Assembly: GCA_963678675.1 (NCBI GenBank)
Contig: OY783194.1
Span: forward strand, 14,440,334 to 14,504,333
DNA length: 64,000 nucleotides
Direction of reading: 5' to 3'
Origin: Xiphydria camelus
Taxonomy: Eukaryota > Arthropoda > Insecta > Hymenoptera > Xiphydriidae
Below are positions 10,409 to 21,371 of the stretch, piece by piece. The notes beneath the pieces were generated by a model. That model worked only from the letters and a program-made list of their open reading frames with translations. It searched no databases and was not told where the DNA came from. The translations under genes were made by a program, and so were the position numbers. Within the stretch, counting starts at the first letter, position 1; each line of letters opens with the position of its first letter.

Positions 10409-12033
10409 CAGGGTGGACCAGGTTAAACGTCATTTTTTTATATGTGATAGAACAACAACAAAAAAGTAGACTTTCATAAGAACATTTTTTTCAAAAATGT
10501 TTCCTAACAAAGATACAGGGTGTCAAAGTTTCGAAAAAAATGATTTTCTCATCTTAACTTCTAAACTACTTGTTCGATTTCCATGAAATTTCGCACACAG
10601 GCTAATGTAGAACAGTTCTAAGCAATAATTAAATAATTTTTTTAAATTCTCCAGTGGCGTAGATACTAGGGGCCGGTACTCCCCTTTCTCCCTCCCAATC
10701 TTCGGCGCCACTGGATATTTTACAAAGAAAATTAAATTATTGGATTTCCCGTTTAATTTAAAAAAAAAATGACCCTTGCATATTTTTGATTTGTGACTTC
10801 GTTTTTGAGATTTTTTTCTTTAAATTAAACGGGGAATCCAATAATTAAATTTTCTTTGCAAAATATCCAGTGGCGCCGAAAATTGGGAAGGGGGAAAGGG
10901 GAGTACCGGCCCCCAGTATCTACGCCACTGGAGAATTTTTTAAAATTATTTAATTATTACTTAGAGCTGTATGACATTAGCCTGTGTGCAAAATTTCATG
11001 GAAATCGATCCAGTGGCTTAGAAGTTATGATGAGAAAACCATTTTTTTCGAAACTTAGACACCCTATATCTTTGTTAGGAAACATTTTTTAAAAAAACTC
11101 TCATGAGAATCTATTTTTTTTTTGTTGCTCTATCACATATCACAATTAATGGAGTTCAACCTAGCTTTGGCCTGCTCGCAACCCTATAAATTAAAATAAA
11201 TATCTCAAAAACGAAGCCATAAATAAAAAATTTGCAAGGGTGGTTTTTTTCTCTAAATTAAACGGGGAATCCAATAATTAAATTTTCTTTGTAAAATATC
11301 CAGTGGCGCCGAAAATTGGGAAGGGGGAAAGGGGGTACCGGCCCCCAGTATCTACGCCACTGGAGAATTTTTTAAAATTATTTAATTATTACTTAGAGCT
11401 GTACGACATTAGCCTGTGTGCAAAATTTCATGGAAATCGATCCAGTGGCTTAGAAGTTATGATGAGAAAACCATTGTTTTTCGAAACTTTGACACCCTAT
11501 ATATTTGTTAGGAAACATTTTTAAAAAACTCATGAGAATCTATTTTTTTTTGTTGCTCTATCACATATCACAATTAATGGAGTTCAACCTAGCTTTGGCC
11601 TGCTCGCAACCCTATAAATTAAAATAAATATCTCAAAAACGAAGCCATAAATAAAAAATTTGCAAGGGTGGTTTTTTTTCTCTAAATTAAACGGGGAATC
11701 CAATAATTAAATCTTTTTTGCAAAATATCCAGTGGCGCCGAAGATTGGGAGGGGGAAAGGGGGGTACCGGACCCTAGTATCTACGCCACTGGAGAATTTT
11801 TAAAAATTATTTAATTATTGCTTAGAGCTGTTCTACATTAGCCTGTGTGCGAAATTTCATGGAAATCGATCAAGTAGTTTAGAAGTTATGATGAGAAAAC
11901 CATTTTTCTTCGAAACTTTGACACCCTGTATCTTTGTTAAGAAACATTTTTGAAAAAAATTTTTTTATGAGTCTACTTTTTTTTGGTTGTTCTATCACAT
12001 ATAAAAAAATGACGTTTAACCTGGTCCACCCTG
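10409..12033. mobile_element. 1.6-kb fold-back DNA element with internal direct repeats
   Basis: It begins CAGGGTGGACCAGG and ends with the exact complement CCTGGTCCACCCTG, flanked on both sides by TATA (a TA or TATA duplication). The terminal inverted arms run for several hundred bases. Between them a roughly 430-bp unit containing AATTAAACGGGGAATCC is repeated directly at about 10822, 11255 and 11684, and the left arm is one inverted unit. Open frames are translations of the repeat. It lies in what appears to be the intron after the GPCR exon. Confidence 0.82.
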
Positions 12034-12489
12034 TATAATACGAATAGTGCATAGTCATAGTAGAGTAAAGTGCCATAATATCGGATAGTCCTGTTTTGAA
12101 GAAACCTGTAATCTGATGTATAAAAAACCTGTCCCAGCTTAGGTTGGAGCTAAACCCAAGCTACGGAATATTTTAGTACCACTAGTAAAACATAGAGAGG
12201 GCTCTAAAGTCGCTTATCTCAACTGTGAAATTTCGAGTTTTTACACATGCTAATCGGTAACGTGATTTTTAGACGTTCAGGTAAGTTATTAAATTTGACT
12301 CTATAATTGAAGTTATTCTATAACATGTCTACTTTAATTTAGTGCTTGTGAACAATGGACAATTATACTTTTTCTTTATTCCATAAACATAATCTTAAAC
12401 ATGGGACAATTTGCCTAATATCGGATGGTCATTATGTATGGGAAAATCTATTGCTAAGAAGAAAATGACAATCAAGGTTAAGAAGAAGA

Positions 12490-12738
12490 GTGTTAAGCAG
12501 CAGGAATCTAGTAGTTCATTTGAAGAAGATGATGATTCTGACATGGATTGCGACATTGTGGAAGAGGAAGCAGAATATATTTTGTTGTGGACTTCTCTCT
12601 GATGATAAATCGGGTGAACAATGGATTCAGTGCTCAAAATGTTTCAAGTGGGCTCATTTCGACTGTGCCAATATAGAAACAAAAGACATATGGGTGATTC
12701 TACAAAAAGTGGGTAACTCGATGTCATCAGTCAGTTGA
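12490..12738 (+). pseudogene. PHD-finger tail of a pogo-like transposase
   Basis: The frame encodes FCCG...SGEQWIQCSKCFKWAHFDCANIE, a partial PHD finger (Cys4-His-Cys3 pattern with the characteristic W-I-Q-C and W-A-H-x-x-C blocks). Such a finger is often the C-terminal tail of insect Tigger/pogo-type transposases. An acidic, serine-rich stretch precedes it in the overlapping frame (12411-12602), so there is probably a frameshift near 12580. The last Cys pair of the finger is missing. Upstream DDE sequence is not present. Confidence 0.65.
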
Positions 12739-13563
12739 TACGACATTTTAAAACATTTTGTAAATATTTTAATGTATTATAAAAGAGTAAAAACCCCTTT
12801 ATTTGTTCACCCAATTTCTATTATTTCCTCTTGAAGCAAATTTGTGAAATAAAACAATAAATCCTCAAAACGTCAGTTCTTTAGCGTGTCACAATTCCAA
12901 AAACACGCAATCAAGTATCTGTATACTACTATATAACCACTTTTTTGTAAATGTTATTATTTCACTACAATTCATAATATATTTGATAATGGATAATGCA
13001 ACTTTCGCCATAACATCCTCAGATCATTATTTTTTTAAATTAGGAAACTTTGTCATAAGTTCCATTCGTCAGTCCGTTGTGCGATATTCAAATTTAAAAT
13101 TCCCGTAAAATATCGCCAACTCACGGTTGAATCCTATACGATTTTTAATGTTGATACTTAAGTGAGCTGTAGATAGCGCCACTTGTACGGCAGCCATTAC
13201 GACGATAGTGCTAAAAGCGAGGTAAGCGTGTGTACATGTGCCGATCCAGTCAAAATGTCAGTACTGTGGCGAGTTTCTATTTTCTTAAATACCTATATTT
13301 TGTTTTAATTTATACGTAGTTGATTATGATTTATTAAAATGTAGCATCCCACTAATTGAAAATATCGATAGAAATATCAGTTTTAGTTATAACCTCAAAC
13401 GTATATCTATTTCATCAGTACTTTGGCGTCAGTCCCATGTCTGGTAATTGCGCCAGAGGAGTAACGAGTTTCCAGGGTACTGATGATTTTTACTTAAAAT
13501 CTTTTTTATTTCAAATGTTACTGTTTGTAAGCATTAGTATTATTAATTTCAGACTAATACATC

Positions 13564-13731
13564 ATGCCGCCACCTAAAAAAAAAAGAAAAATTATCTCGG
13601 GAAGATGTGTTGAAAAAAAAGAGAAGCCGAAAAGGCTCGTCTGGCCAGAATTAAGTGACCCTGTTAAATTTGCTGAATATAAAGAAAAACAAAGGTATTT
13701 AAAAAAAAAGAAGAGAGTAATTGATAAGTAG
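13564..13731 (+). CDS. Small basic 55-residue reading frame in the pogo-like element
   Basis: An ATG opens a 55-residue frame that begins MPPPKKKRK, a classic monopartite nuclear-localisation-type cluster. It continues with a Trp-Pro motif and ends in a Lys-rich helix-like stretch (KQRYLKKKKR). A possible splice acceptor (TATTAATTTCAG) lies just upstream at about 13551. It could be an exon of a transposon-encoded DNA-binding protein, or chance in an A-rich region. I do not recognise a family. Confidence 0.3.
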   Translation: MPPPKKKRKIISGRCVEKKEKPKRLVWPELSDPVKFAEYKEKQRYLKKKKRVIDK

Positions 13732-14523
13732 TAAATAAAAAAATATCTTAGTTTTTGTTTTAAATTTTTAAAAATTGTTTACTAGTGAACTAATACTAAT
13801 CATCTACTAGTGAGTAATGACAAAAATCAAGAGTGTAAGAAAATTAAGTATTAAAAATGTCAAGACTGTTTTAAAGACTGAGGCATCCTTAAATTATTAT
13901 ATTGTTAACGATAATCTTAAGTTACTCATGTGATTTAAATCTTAAGATATGTGCCATTATTAGATTTTAAGAAATTTGATACAAAAAATGCTTAAAATGA
14001 CAATAAATCTTATGTACTTCTTATAAAATTGTGTATTTAATCAGTACTCTGTTATCCTCGTCAGTCCCCTGGTAGTCAAATTTAAAAAAATGGAAATATC
14101 TTAAAAAATACTACAAAAAGTGACTGGCCCGATCTAGGTTAGTATATTAATTAGATTACCTATCTAAAATACCGAAAGACGTAGCTATTTAACTTAAAAA
14201 CTGTAATAAACAAAATACCCCTTAAAGTTACCCAACTTTTGTAGAATCACCCATATGTTTGTGATTTCTACCTCGATGGCTAATTTCATATTGTTGTCCT
14301 AATACCGGATACCCTATCCGGTATTCGGAATATTTTTTTTGGTCATTTTCTTAGAATGTATATTTTACTCTTTAACAGCTGTCAATTATTTATTTTGATT
14401 TAATATAGGGTTCTGTATAGCCTACCATTTGTTTTGCTGTAAAAACATCGTAGATTTATTGACATATTGAAATTAAAATTAGTGTTAATCAAAAAGTATC
14501 CGATATTAGGGCACTTTACTCTA

Positions 14524-15164
14524 ATTGAAAAATGCGCTAATGAATGGTCAATTAATATACCTTACATTCAAATTAAACTCATTAAGTATTTGGTAATGAA
14601 GCTCATTTTTAAATACGAATATAATGTTACTCTCATTGTCAGGAAATAAGTTCATAGTTTCTCATTCGTTGCTGTCACAAAGGAAACACATTTCATTACT
14701 TGATGTTTTGCTATTACCTTTGCATATGATTTTTTAATACTTGTTGGTGGACATTCGAGTTTTCTTGTTACGTTGACGTGACAGGCAAAAATCAATCTTA
14801 CTTCCTTTCATCCTAAAATACAATGTTTTCCATGCGAACTCTATTGGAAATTTTTCTTTGCCAAACCTCTACCAAAAAACTAAGTGAAAATCTCTGCCAA
14901 AAGTCTACCATTTCTCTATGAATTTTTCAATGTTAAGAGCTGGCAGAAGAATAGCAGAGCGGACACAGTAGTTTCAACAAAGCTGTTGCAAACTTTGGAA
15001 GAGCTGGCAGACATTTTAGCAGAGTTGGCAAAAATTTGGTCGAAGTCCGCTAAATCGGCAGAAATTTTTACAAATCTTTACCAACTATGAGAACTGATGA
15101 AATTCTTGCAAACGCTACCTATCTGCCAACTCTGCCAGCTCTAACGAGGTCTCTACCAGGGCCC
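14524..15164. other. No gene seen; repetitive CTGCCA-type words
   Basis: The stretch is AT-rich. From 14850 to 15150 it contains many short repeats of the words AGCTGGCAGA and CTGCCAACTCTG in both orientations, which produce a spurious 68-residue frame. I see no gene or defined element ends. Confidence 0.4.
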
Positions 15165-16049
15165 TGTAACACAAGCTCTACAAGTGTTACAAGTGTAGAA
15201 AATTACTTGTAGGGCTTGTAAGACCGTAACCTATATAGTTTAAGATCCGAACTAGAGACGTTCTTCACCGATCTGCTTACCGGATGAAAAGTATTTTTTG
15301 TCAAACATAATACGTCAATGAATATATCGCGAATGGGTAGGCTAATAAAATATGCTCAAGACTACCCTTAAAACTATATAAACAGGTGAGCTGATATGAG
15401 CAATTTGCACCGATCTGCTTACCAATTAAATTATATATGAAAATAAAGATAATTTTATTGCAAACACGATGGTATAACCCTACCTGCAAAAAATCGGTCA
15501 TGAATCACGGTTGTAAGGCTTTGAAATTTATCGGAGCTAGCCAAGATGCGCGTACTACAGGGAAATTTACTATAGGATGCAACACGTAGGAAGTGGGCGC
15601 GACGCGACGGTTAGATTAGAGAGAGTGCGTACATGCTGCTTCCTCGTACGATTGACAAAGATAACACTACTAAAATGCCGAGAAAAAGCGACTACGATGG
15701 AGTAGGTACTGGCAGTAAATTTTTAATTACTTTAAATTAAATATAAAATATTAAAATGTGAGAAAGATTTTTCAAATATTTTCAATTAAATATATGGATG
15801 GGGAAATATTAATATTTCTATCACACAGAATAATAATATGTTAGTGATAATTATTCGATAAATTTGATCTATTCTATAACAATACCACAGCAAACAAACA
15901 GAAAATTACATTTTTTAGAAAGCGATAAAAAATCATTAACAAATTGGCGGTGTAAAAAAACTTTATTATAAAACAATGAATACAATAACAATCTTTACAA
16001 ATATTATAACAATATTACAACAAATACAATATTATAGCCTTCCAAAAAC

Positions 16050-16301
16050 TTGTATGTTGCAGGAATAAGAGAGAGTTTCCAGATTTTATATAACAATAAC
16101 CTAAACAACGCAAAGACTCCAAGAAGAATTTTTCTTAACAATTTATCATTTCAACTTATGAAATCTCACTTAGAGGAAAGGTCTAGAATTTTGTCTTTAC
16201 CTTCAGATATTTTTAATGCGTTACAAACCCACCCCATGAGCCATCGCCTCGACTGTCTGTTTATCACATGTTCGGAGAAAACTCACTCGAAAACACGGTA
16301 A
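16050..16301 (+). pseudogene. PiggyBac-like transposase C-terminal fragment
   Basis: The frame contains ILYNNNLNN...PRRIFLNNLSFQLMKSHLEER...LPSDI, which matches the usual end of the piggyBac-type (DDE_Tnp_1_7) catalytic domain: an N/ILY segment, RRxFL, an L-x-K-x-H block and a final LP. No catalytic Asp triad lies in this piece and the frame is closed upstream, so it is a truncated relic. It sits in the loop of the surrounding inverted repeat, and the two may belong together. Confidence 0.6.
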
Positions 16302-16966
16302 GAACGTTTTTCCCCTTTTTCTGTACTTTCGAGAAAGAGACATAAAGTAATAAATTGTCCCTTCTCCAGACAGGCAAAAATAAAAATGGAAAGTCAGTTG
16401 AATCTTGAACGAAAATAATTTTACCAGGGATCCAGCAGTAATTGATTGAAAAAAATTACGATTGAAAAAGATAACACTACATTACATTTATATAATAATG
16501 GAGCACGCATTTTTCCGCAAACTGAGGGATGTAAACAGCGAGTCGCTCGTAATCGCTTTTTCTCGGCATTTTAGTAGTGTTATCTTTGTCAATCGTACGA
16601 GGAAGCAGCATGTACGCACTCTCTCTCTCATCTAACCGTCGCGTCGCGCCCACTTCTTACGTCGCGTCCTATACGCATTGTGCGCATCGGTGGTGGCGCC
16701 GTCTTACTCGCCTGGTGAGCAAAAAGTGCTGTACTGGGTTACACGGCACGGGGGTGTACGACTATACATGTGGTCACATGTACACTTAGGTTTGCCTGTA
16801 TAAGCACAAGCCGGAAGGTCTGATTGGTTGACAGTGTAACCCATTTGTGCCAATCTTGGCCACTACGCGGCGCTTTCGGCGCACTTTCGAGATACGCAAG
16901 AGGCGTATAGTAAATTTCCCTGTAGTACGCGCATCTTGGCCAGCTCCGATAAATTTCAAAGCCTTA

Positions 16967-17150
16967 AGCCGGGTCTTCACTGCGCGAAATTCTACGCGAA
17001 ACTGTTGCGCGAGTCATGTCCCCTCTTTTTCTCGCGCTCCCTCTTCTCACTCACTCTCTCTTTTTCGCGAAACTAGTCTCGCCTCGTGTATACTTTGTAC
17101 TCACCCCGACACATTTTCGCGAAACAGTTTCGCGCAGTGAAGACCCGGCT
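16967..17150. mobile_element. 184-bp MITE inserted in the right arm
   Basis: It has perfect 23-bp TIRs starting AGCCGGGTCTTCACTG, followed by more GCGAAAC-type inverted sequence. The opposite arm (about 15510-15515, complement CCTTACAACC) gives the empty site. The insertion is flanked by TTA on the left and TTT on the right, consistent with a mutated 3-bp TTA duplication of the PIF/Harbinger kind. Confidence 0.8.
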
Positions 17151-17538
17151 TTTCAACCGTGATTCCTGACCGATTTTTTGTAGGTAGGGTTATATCATCG
17201 TGTTTGCAATAAAATTATCCTTATTTTCATATATAGTTTAATTGGTAAGCAGATCGGTGCAAATTGCTCATATCAGCTCACCTGTTTATATAGTTTTAAG
17301 GGTAGTCTTGAGCATATTTTATTAGCCTACCCATTCGCGATATATTCATTGACGTATTATGTTTGATAAAAAATACTTTTCATTCGGTAAGCAGATCGGT
17401 GAAGAACGTCTCTAGTTCGGATCTTGTACTAATAGGGGAATCTTATGGAGAATTTTCTACACTTGTAGAGCTGTTCTGTAACTCAACGTGAACACTTACA
17501 AGTCTGTGGCGCCGATTTTTCTACAAGTGTAAGAATAC

Positions 17539-18078
17539 CCCCTCCCCCCCCCCCCCAAAAAAAAAACATCGACGATGTATGATAGCACGAATTAATAAAA
17601 TAGTTCCCTTTCCAAAGTAATAATGTAACAACTTACGAATCACCAAAGATAATGAAAAAATTATGATAAAATTAATGAAATCATTACCGCCAAATTAATG
17701 AAAGCAAGTGTGTTGTCAAGGTATATTGCGTTAATGAGAGAAATAGTACATAATTCCATACAATGGTTAATTGAGGATATATTCTCAGTTTCAGTGGAAC
17801 TTCTCTCTTGGTTTTTTTTCCCTCTATATTATTTTTAGTCTCTGTAGTAAAGTTTACCATTGTATGGAATTATGTACTATTTCTCTCATTAACGCAACAT
17901 ACCTTGGCAACACACTTGCTTTCATTAATTTGGCGGTAATGATTTCATTAATTTTATCATAATATTTTCATTATCTTTGGTGATTCGTAAGTTGTTACAT
18001 GATTACTTTGGAAAGGGAGCTATTTTATTAATTCGTGCTATCATACATCGTCGATGTTTTGAAGGGGGGGGGGGGGGG
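17539..18078. repeat. Fold-back element with near-perfect 200-bp arms
   Basis: 17567-17766 is the reverse complement of 17858-18060 with only a few differences, around a 90-bp AT-rich loop. The left end is a C-run followed by an A-run and the right end a G-run, so the homopolymer ends are also inverted. No coding sequence. The 18079-18420 stretch to its right shows no gene. Confidence 0.85.
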
Positions 18079-18423
18079 ATTTCATTTCTTTTTTCGTTAA
18101 TTTTCTTTCGTGCTCTTTTGTCAGATAAATATGAAACATTTTTTTAAATGATAGAATGTGGTCAGTTATTATTATTGCCGAGTTCGATTGTGCATTGAAC
18201 TGAAGCGTGATATGAAGCTTATTAATATTATACATTTACTGTATGGTTTGTTATCTACTTGCTTTAGTGGATAGAAAAAAAAGACGCAACTGTACCCATC
18301 TGAAGCTCAAGACCGACTGCTTTTCCAGCGAAATTCCGTACACCGTGAGACAAAGGTTCGACGAGGGACCGACATATGTACCTCTCGGGGTACGGAACGC
18401 TGCGATAAAGCTGCCAATCGTAA

Positions 18424-19378
18424 GGGCCTTTGCACACGACGTTTTTTAAGGTATTTTAATGGTTTTGCGTTTTTCTTACGAATCTCATGAAATTTTGCCA
18501 ATCAAAAGAGTGAAATATTACCCATCGATTCCCAAATTTTCAAAACGCTGAGCCATGTAGTTTAAAAGAAAATGTTAATTGAAAGTAGCATTTTCTATAC
18601 TGACTTTCAATGGCTAACATGTAGAAAGACGGTACCTCAGTGACGTTTTGAGTTATAACTACAGAACCAATCTTACAATGTTAAAGAAAAACTAACGGCG
18701 AATAAAATGATATTGTAGGATTATGTTCACAAAAACTGGAAGTGCTGAGCCATATAGTTTCACAGAAATTATAACTTAAAAACTGACAATGAGATTTTTC
18801 TTGAAACTGTAAAGTGGTGGGGACGAGTAATGGTGATGCGGCAACAGTGCGCACAGCTGATTTAGCCCTCTCATGTGACTATGGGACTCAGGTACTAGTA
18901 GTAGTACTTTTGCTACCGGAGAGGGGATAGCCAGTTGCACGGCGCGGCAGCCCCCACTACGGCACGTAGCGGTATTCTAAGGAGAGAGAAGCACTGTTGC
19001 CACGATTATCGGGCCAGGCAGTGTATATATGTGAGATACATTTGTATACAGGAGGTCTCTGTGTAGCAAGGAGCTCAGAGTACAGAGTTACTCAAAAGTT
19101 TCGTTCGTGCGTAATACAGTTTGTGATCAGTTGTACTAAGTCCTGAAGCAAAAAAATTTGAATACGACTGTCACCATTGAAATACCTTAAACTAGCTGAC
19201 GATGCGCCTTTTTGATGAGCGCGTTCACTGCGCGTCATCAGCGCGTATTAGCAGGTTGTATTAGCAAGGATCGTGTGTAAAAGTCACAACTTGCCGACTG
19301 CCTTGCGTTTGCTGAGCGTCCTAATCGCGTATAACACGCGTCGTCAGCTAGTTTAAAAAACGTCGTGTGCAAAGGCCC
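18424..19378. mobile_element. 955-bp PIF/Harbinger-like non-autonomous element
   Basis: TIRs GGGCCTTTGCACACGACG at both ends, followed by a TTTTTTAA tract, with TAA on the left and TTA on the right. A GGGCC terminus and a 3-bp TWA-type flank resemble PIF/Harbinger MITEs, though the two flanks differ at one base, so the duplication is not proven. No transposase frame inside. Confidence 0.7.
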
Positions 19379-19437
19379 TTAGTTATGACGTAGGCAGGGT
19401 TCTCAGTTAAGGAGACCCCTGGGGCCCCTTTCTCTTA

Positions 19438-19581
19438 CTCACTCGCAAGAGAAACGTATACGTTTCTTAGCGAGTAGACCAATCAGGACCCCCACCACAA
19501 CGGAATACTTGATCCTGATTGGTCTATTGGCTAAGATGCGTATACGCAACTTTGCGAGTGAGTTAGAGAAAGGTCACTACA
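19438..19581. repeat. Short palindromic repeat shared with both window ends
   Basis: It contains TAGCGAGTAGACCAATCAGG and its complement as inverted arms around a short loop (ACGGAATACTTGATC). Near-identical sequences occur at about 285-450 and 57120-57300, inside copies A and D. It is probably a hairpin-forming module of that repeat family. Confidence 0.7.
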
Positions 19582-20579
19582 CATTCATTGTTGTCAGCCG
19601 ACGTATCGTGTGTTAACAGTTTGAAAACAATTGAACATCGAATTTCGCAACTAGAACGCACTAGAAAAATGTTTTCAGCCTAGATGACTGATTTAAAAAT
19701 TATGAATGATAAATAAAATCACCAACATGTAATGATTTTATAATTAATGCTTCGATAATATTTACATTTTCCCCAGAACAATTCGTTCGTGAAAGAAGTC
19801 ATAAAAATCGTAAATAAACAAACTATGCGGTTTTTTCACCGTTTCAGTAATTTTAACGAATCGGTGGAAACCGGATATTATGTTCATAACATAGCATTCG
19901 ATTTGCACCGATTTGTTAAAATTATCGAAACAGTGAATAAACTGCACAGTGTTTACGGGCTGTAAGCCAACTCTAACTATCGACTCGATCTCTGCCGGTA
20001 TAAATGAAAAATTTATTCTGGTCTTTATCAATCTATCATTAGAGAATAATCAATTTATATGGTGTAACTAAGCATAATTTTGGTTATAACCATACATATA
20101 TTTATTGAGAAAATTCGATGTAAAAATTGAGGGGTGGAGAAGGCAGACATAAAGATACACGGGTTCTCGCTGCTCACTTTACGCCGAGATGAACGAACAT
20201 ACCTACTACACGCTTACTGTATTGGTGTACGAAGCAGTACGGAGCGTTCTTATACGGACGCCGCGTTCCAGTGTGCGAGCCTTCGTACACACGTACATGA
20301 TGTCCCGACCCGAGCAGAACCGCACATTACAGGGACCTTGAAATTTACCGTCGGCTGGGCTTTGTACAAATACCGACTGGTCACGAGTCGTCGCCACAAA
20401 GGGAAGAGTACGTGAGTATGAAGGCCGGACGATGGCGACGCCAGCAGGCTAGTGGCGAAAGCACGAAACCACGAAATCTCGTATGGATGGATGGATGGAT
20501 TGACTATTGAACGCAAAGGCGTTCCAATTCCTGTATAGATACCCTCGGTCGGAGGATTCGTTGGACGGTCGGACGGTTT
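19582..20579. other. No supported gene; fragment of the A/C/D repeat at 20001-20155
   Basis: 20001-20155 matches the part of copies A, C and D containing TATTTATTGAGAAAATTCGATG, so it is a fourth partial copy in the orientation of copy A. An 89-residue minus-strand frame at 19762-20031 has no recognisable motif. From 20156 to the gap the sequence is GC-richer and includes a (GGAT)n run at about 20479-20500. Confidence 0.5.
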
Positions 20580-20779
20580 NNNNNNNNNNNNNNNNNNNNN
20601 NNNNNNNNNNNNNNNNNNNNNNNNNNNNNNNNNNNNNNNNNNNNNNNNNNNNNNNNNNNNNNNNNNNNNNNNNNNNNNNNNNNNNNNNNNNNNNNNNNNN
20701 NNNNNNNNNNNNNNNNNNNNNNNNNNNNNNNNNNNNNNNNNNNNNNNNNNNNNNNNNNNNNNNNNNNNNNNNNNNNNNN
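20580..20779. other. Assembly gap (200 N)
   Basis: Exactly 200 unknown bases, probably a placeholder length. Reading frames spanning it are artefacts. The left flank ends in GGACGGTCGGACGG-like repeats and the right flank begins TTCGGAATAC; the gap may hide a repeat. Confidence 0.98.
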
Positions 20780-21175
20780 TTTCGGAATACATCGAGGTTC
20801 GAGGGTCCGGAAGGCCCGGCAATTAGCGGTACATGCTTACATGTACTCAGGTTAACGGATATCATTAAAACGGTCTACTAGTGAAAGAATAGCTACGATT
20901 CCCGGAATATACCGTCCGCCGGGGGAATTCCAGGTACAGAACGCATCTGTACTTCAAATTTGCAAAACTAAATTAAATTTTTAACAAAAATATCAAGTAT
21001 GAGAATAAATAATGTAAATTTCTATCGCAATTGTATTGCAGAATCGAATAAATCGACTCTCAATTGCAAAAACCGAAACAATTTAATTTCGTCGATTATA
21101 GCGCCATCTGCCACGAATCGAAAAAAATGTTTCAAATAAAAGTTATGTAGTTTTTAATGTAGAATGCGAATATGC

Positions 21176-21371
21176 AATCAAAAGTGGGGGTTCCTATTTA
21201 AGATTTTGAAGCTTCCCCTGCCCCACCCACAGGGGTTGGGGTGTGGGATCAATCTTGGTATCATTTGATAGTTTTCAAAAAAATATCGGATACATATTTT
21301 TTCGTTTCCCGTTCTGAAGCGTACTTTTCGAGATATTCAACCGTTTCCATACTTTACGGACACCCTGTATA
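21176..21371 (+). repeat. Second copy of the ACACCCTGTATA-ended repeat
   Basis: It is a diverged copy of 9527-9728 in the same orientation, with the C-rich/G-rich stem (CCCCTGCCCCACCC) and the end GACACCCTGTATAT. It directly abuts the hairpin end of copy C. No coding potential. The 20780-21175 stretch to its left shows nothing I can name. Confidence 0.55.

Larger units (their letters stand above)
12063..14521 (+). mobile_element. Pogo/Tigger-like element, internally deleted
   Basis: Terminal inverted repeats are GAGTAAAGTGCC[A/C]TAATATCGGATA (24 of 25 bases) at 12063 and ending 14521, each flanked by TA. A TA duplication is typical of the Tc1/mariner/pogo superfamily. Copies of the inner TIR word (CCTAATATCGGAT or CTAATACCGGAT) recur at about 12414 and 14299, as possible subterminal transposase sites. 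Only a PHD-finger coding fragment (12490-12738) and a 55-residue basic frame (13564-13731) remain. The DDE core is absent, so it is non-autonomous. Confidence 0.82.
15165..17470. repeat. Nested long inverted repeats around a piggyBac-like remnant
   Basis: An outer inverted repeat pairs about 15240-15545 with 17154-17430; its outer ends (CTCTACAAGTGT-type) are more diverged. An inner inverted repeat pairs about 15590-15705 with 16545-16690. Between the inner arms is AT-rich sequence with a piggyBac-like C-terminal fragment. The right arm carries about 215 extra bases (16690-16905) and a separate MITE (16967-17150). It looks like a transposon with long fold-back ends, later modified. I could not fix its target duplication. 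Confidence 0.7.

Noticed and set aside
14884..15090. 68-codon frame rich in Ala/Glu/Leu
   Set aside because: It is generated by short repeated AGCTGGCAGA words and has no counterpart outside them.
20250..20881. Open frames spanning the N gap
   Set aside because: They exist only because N codons cannot be stops.
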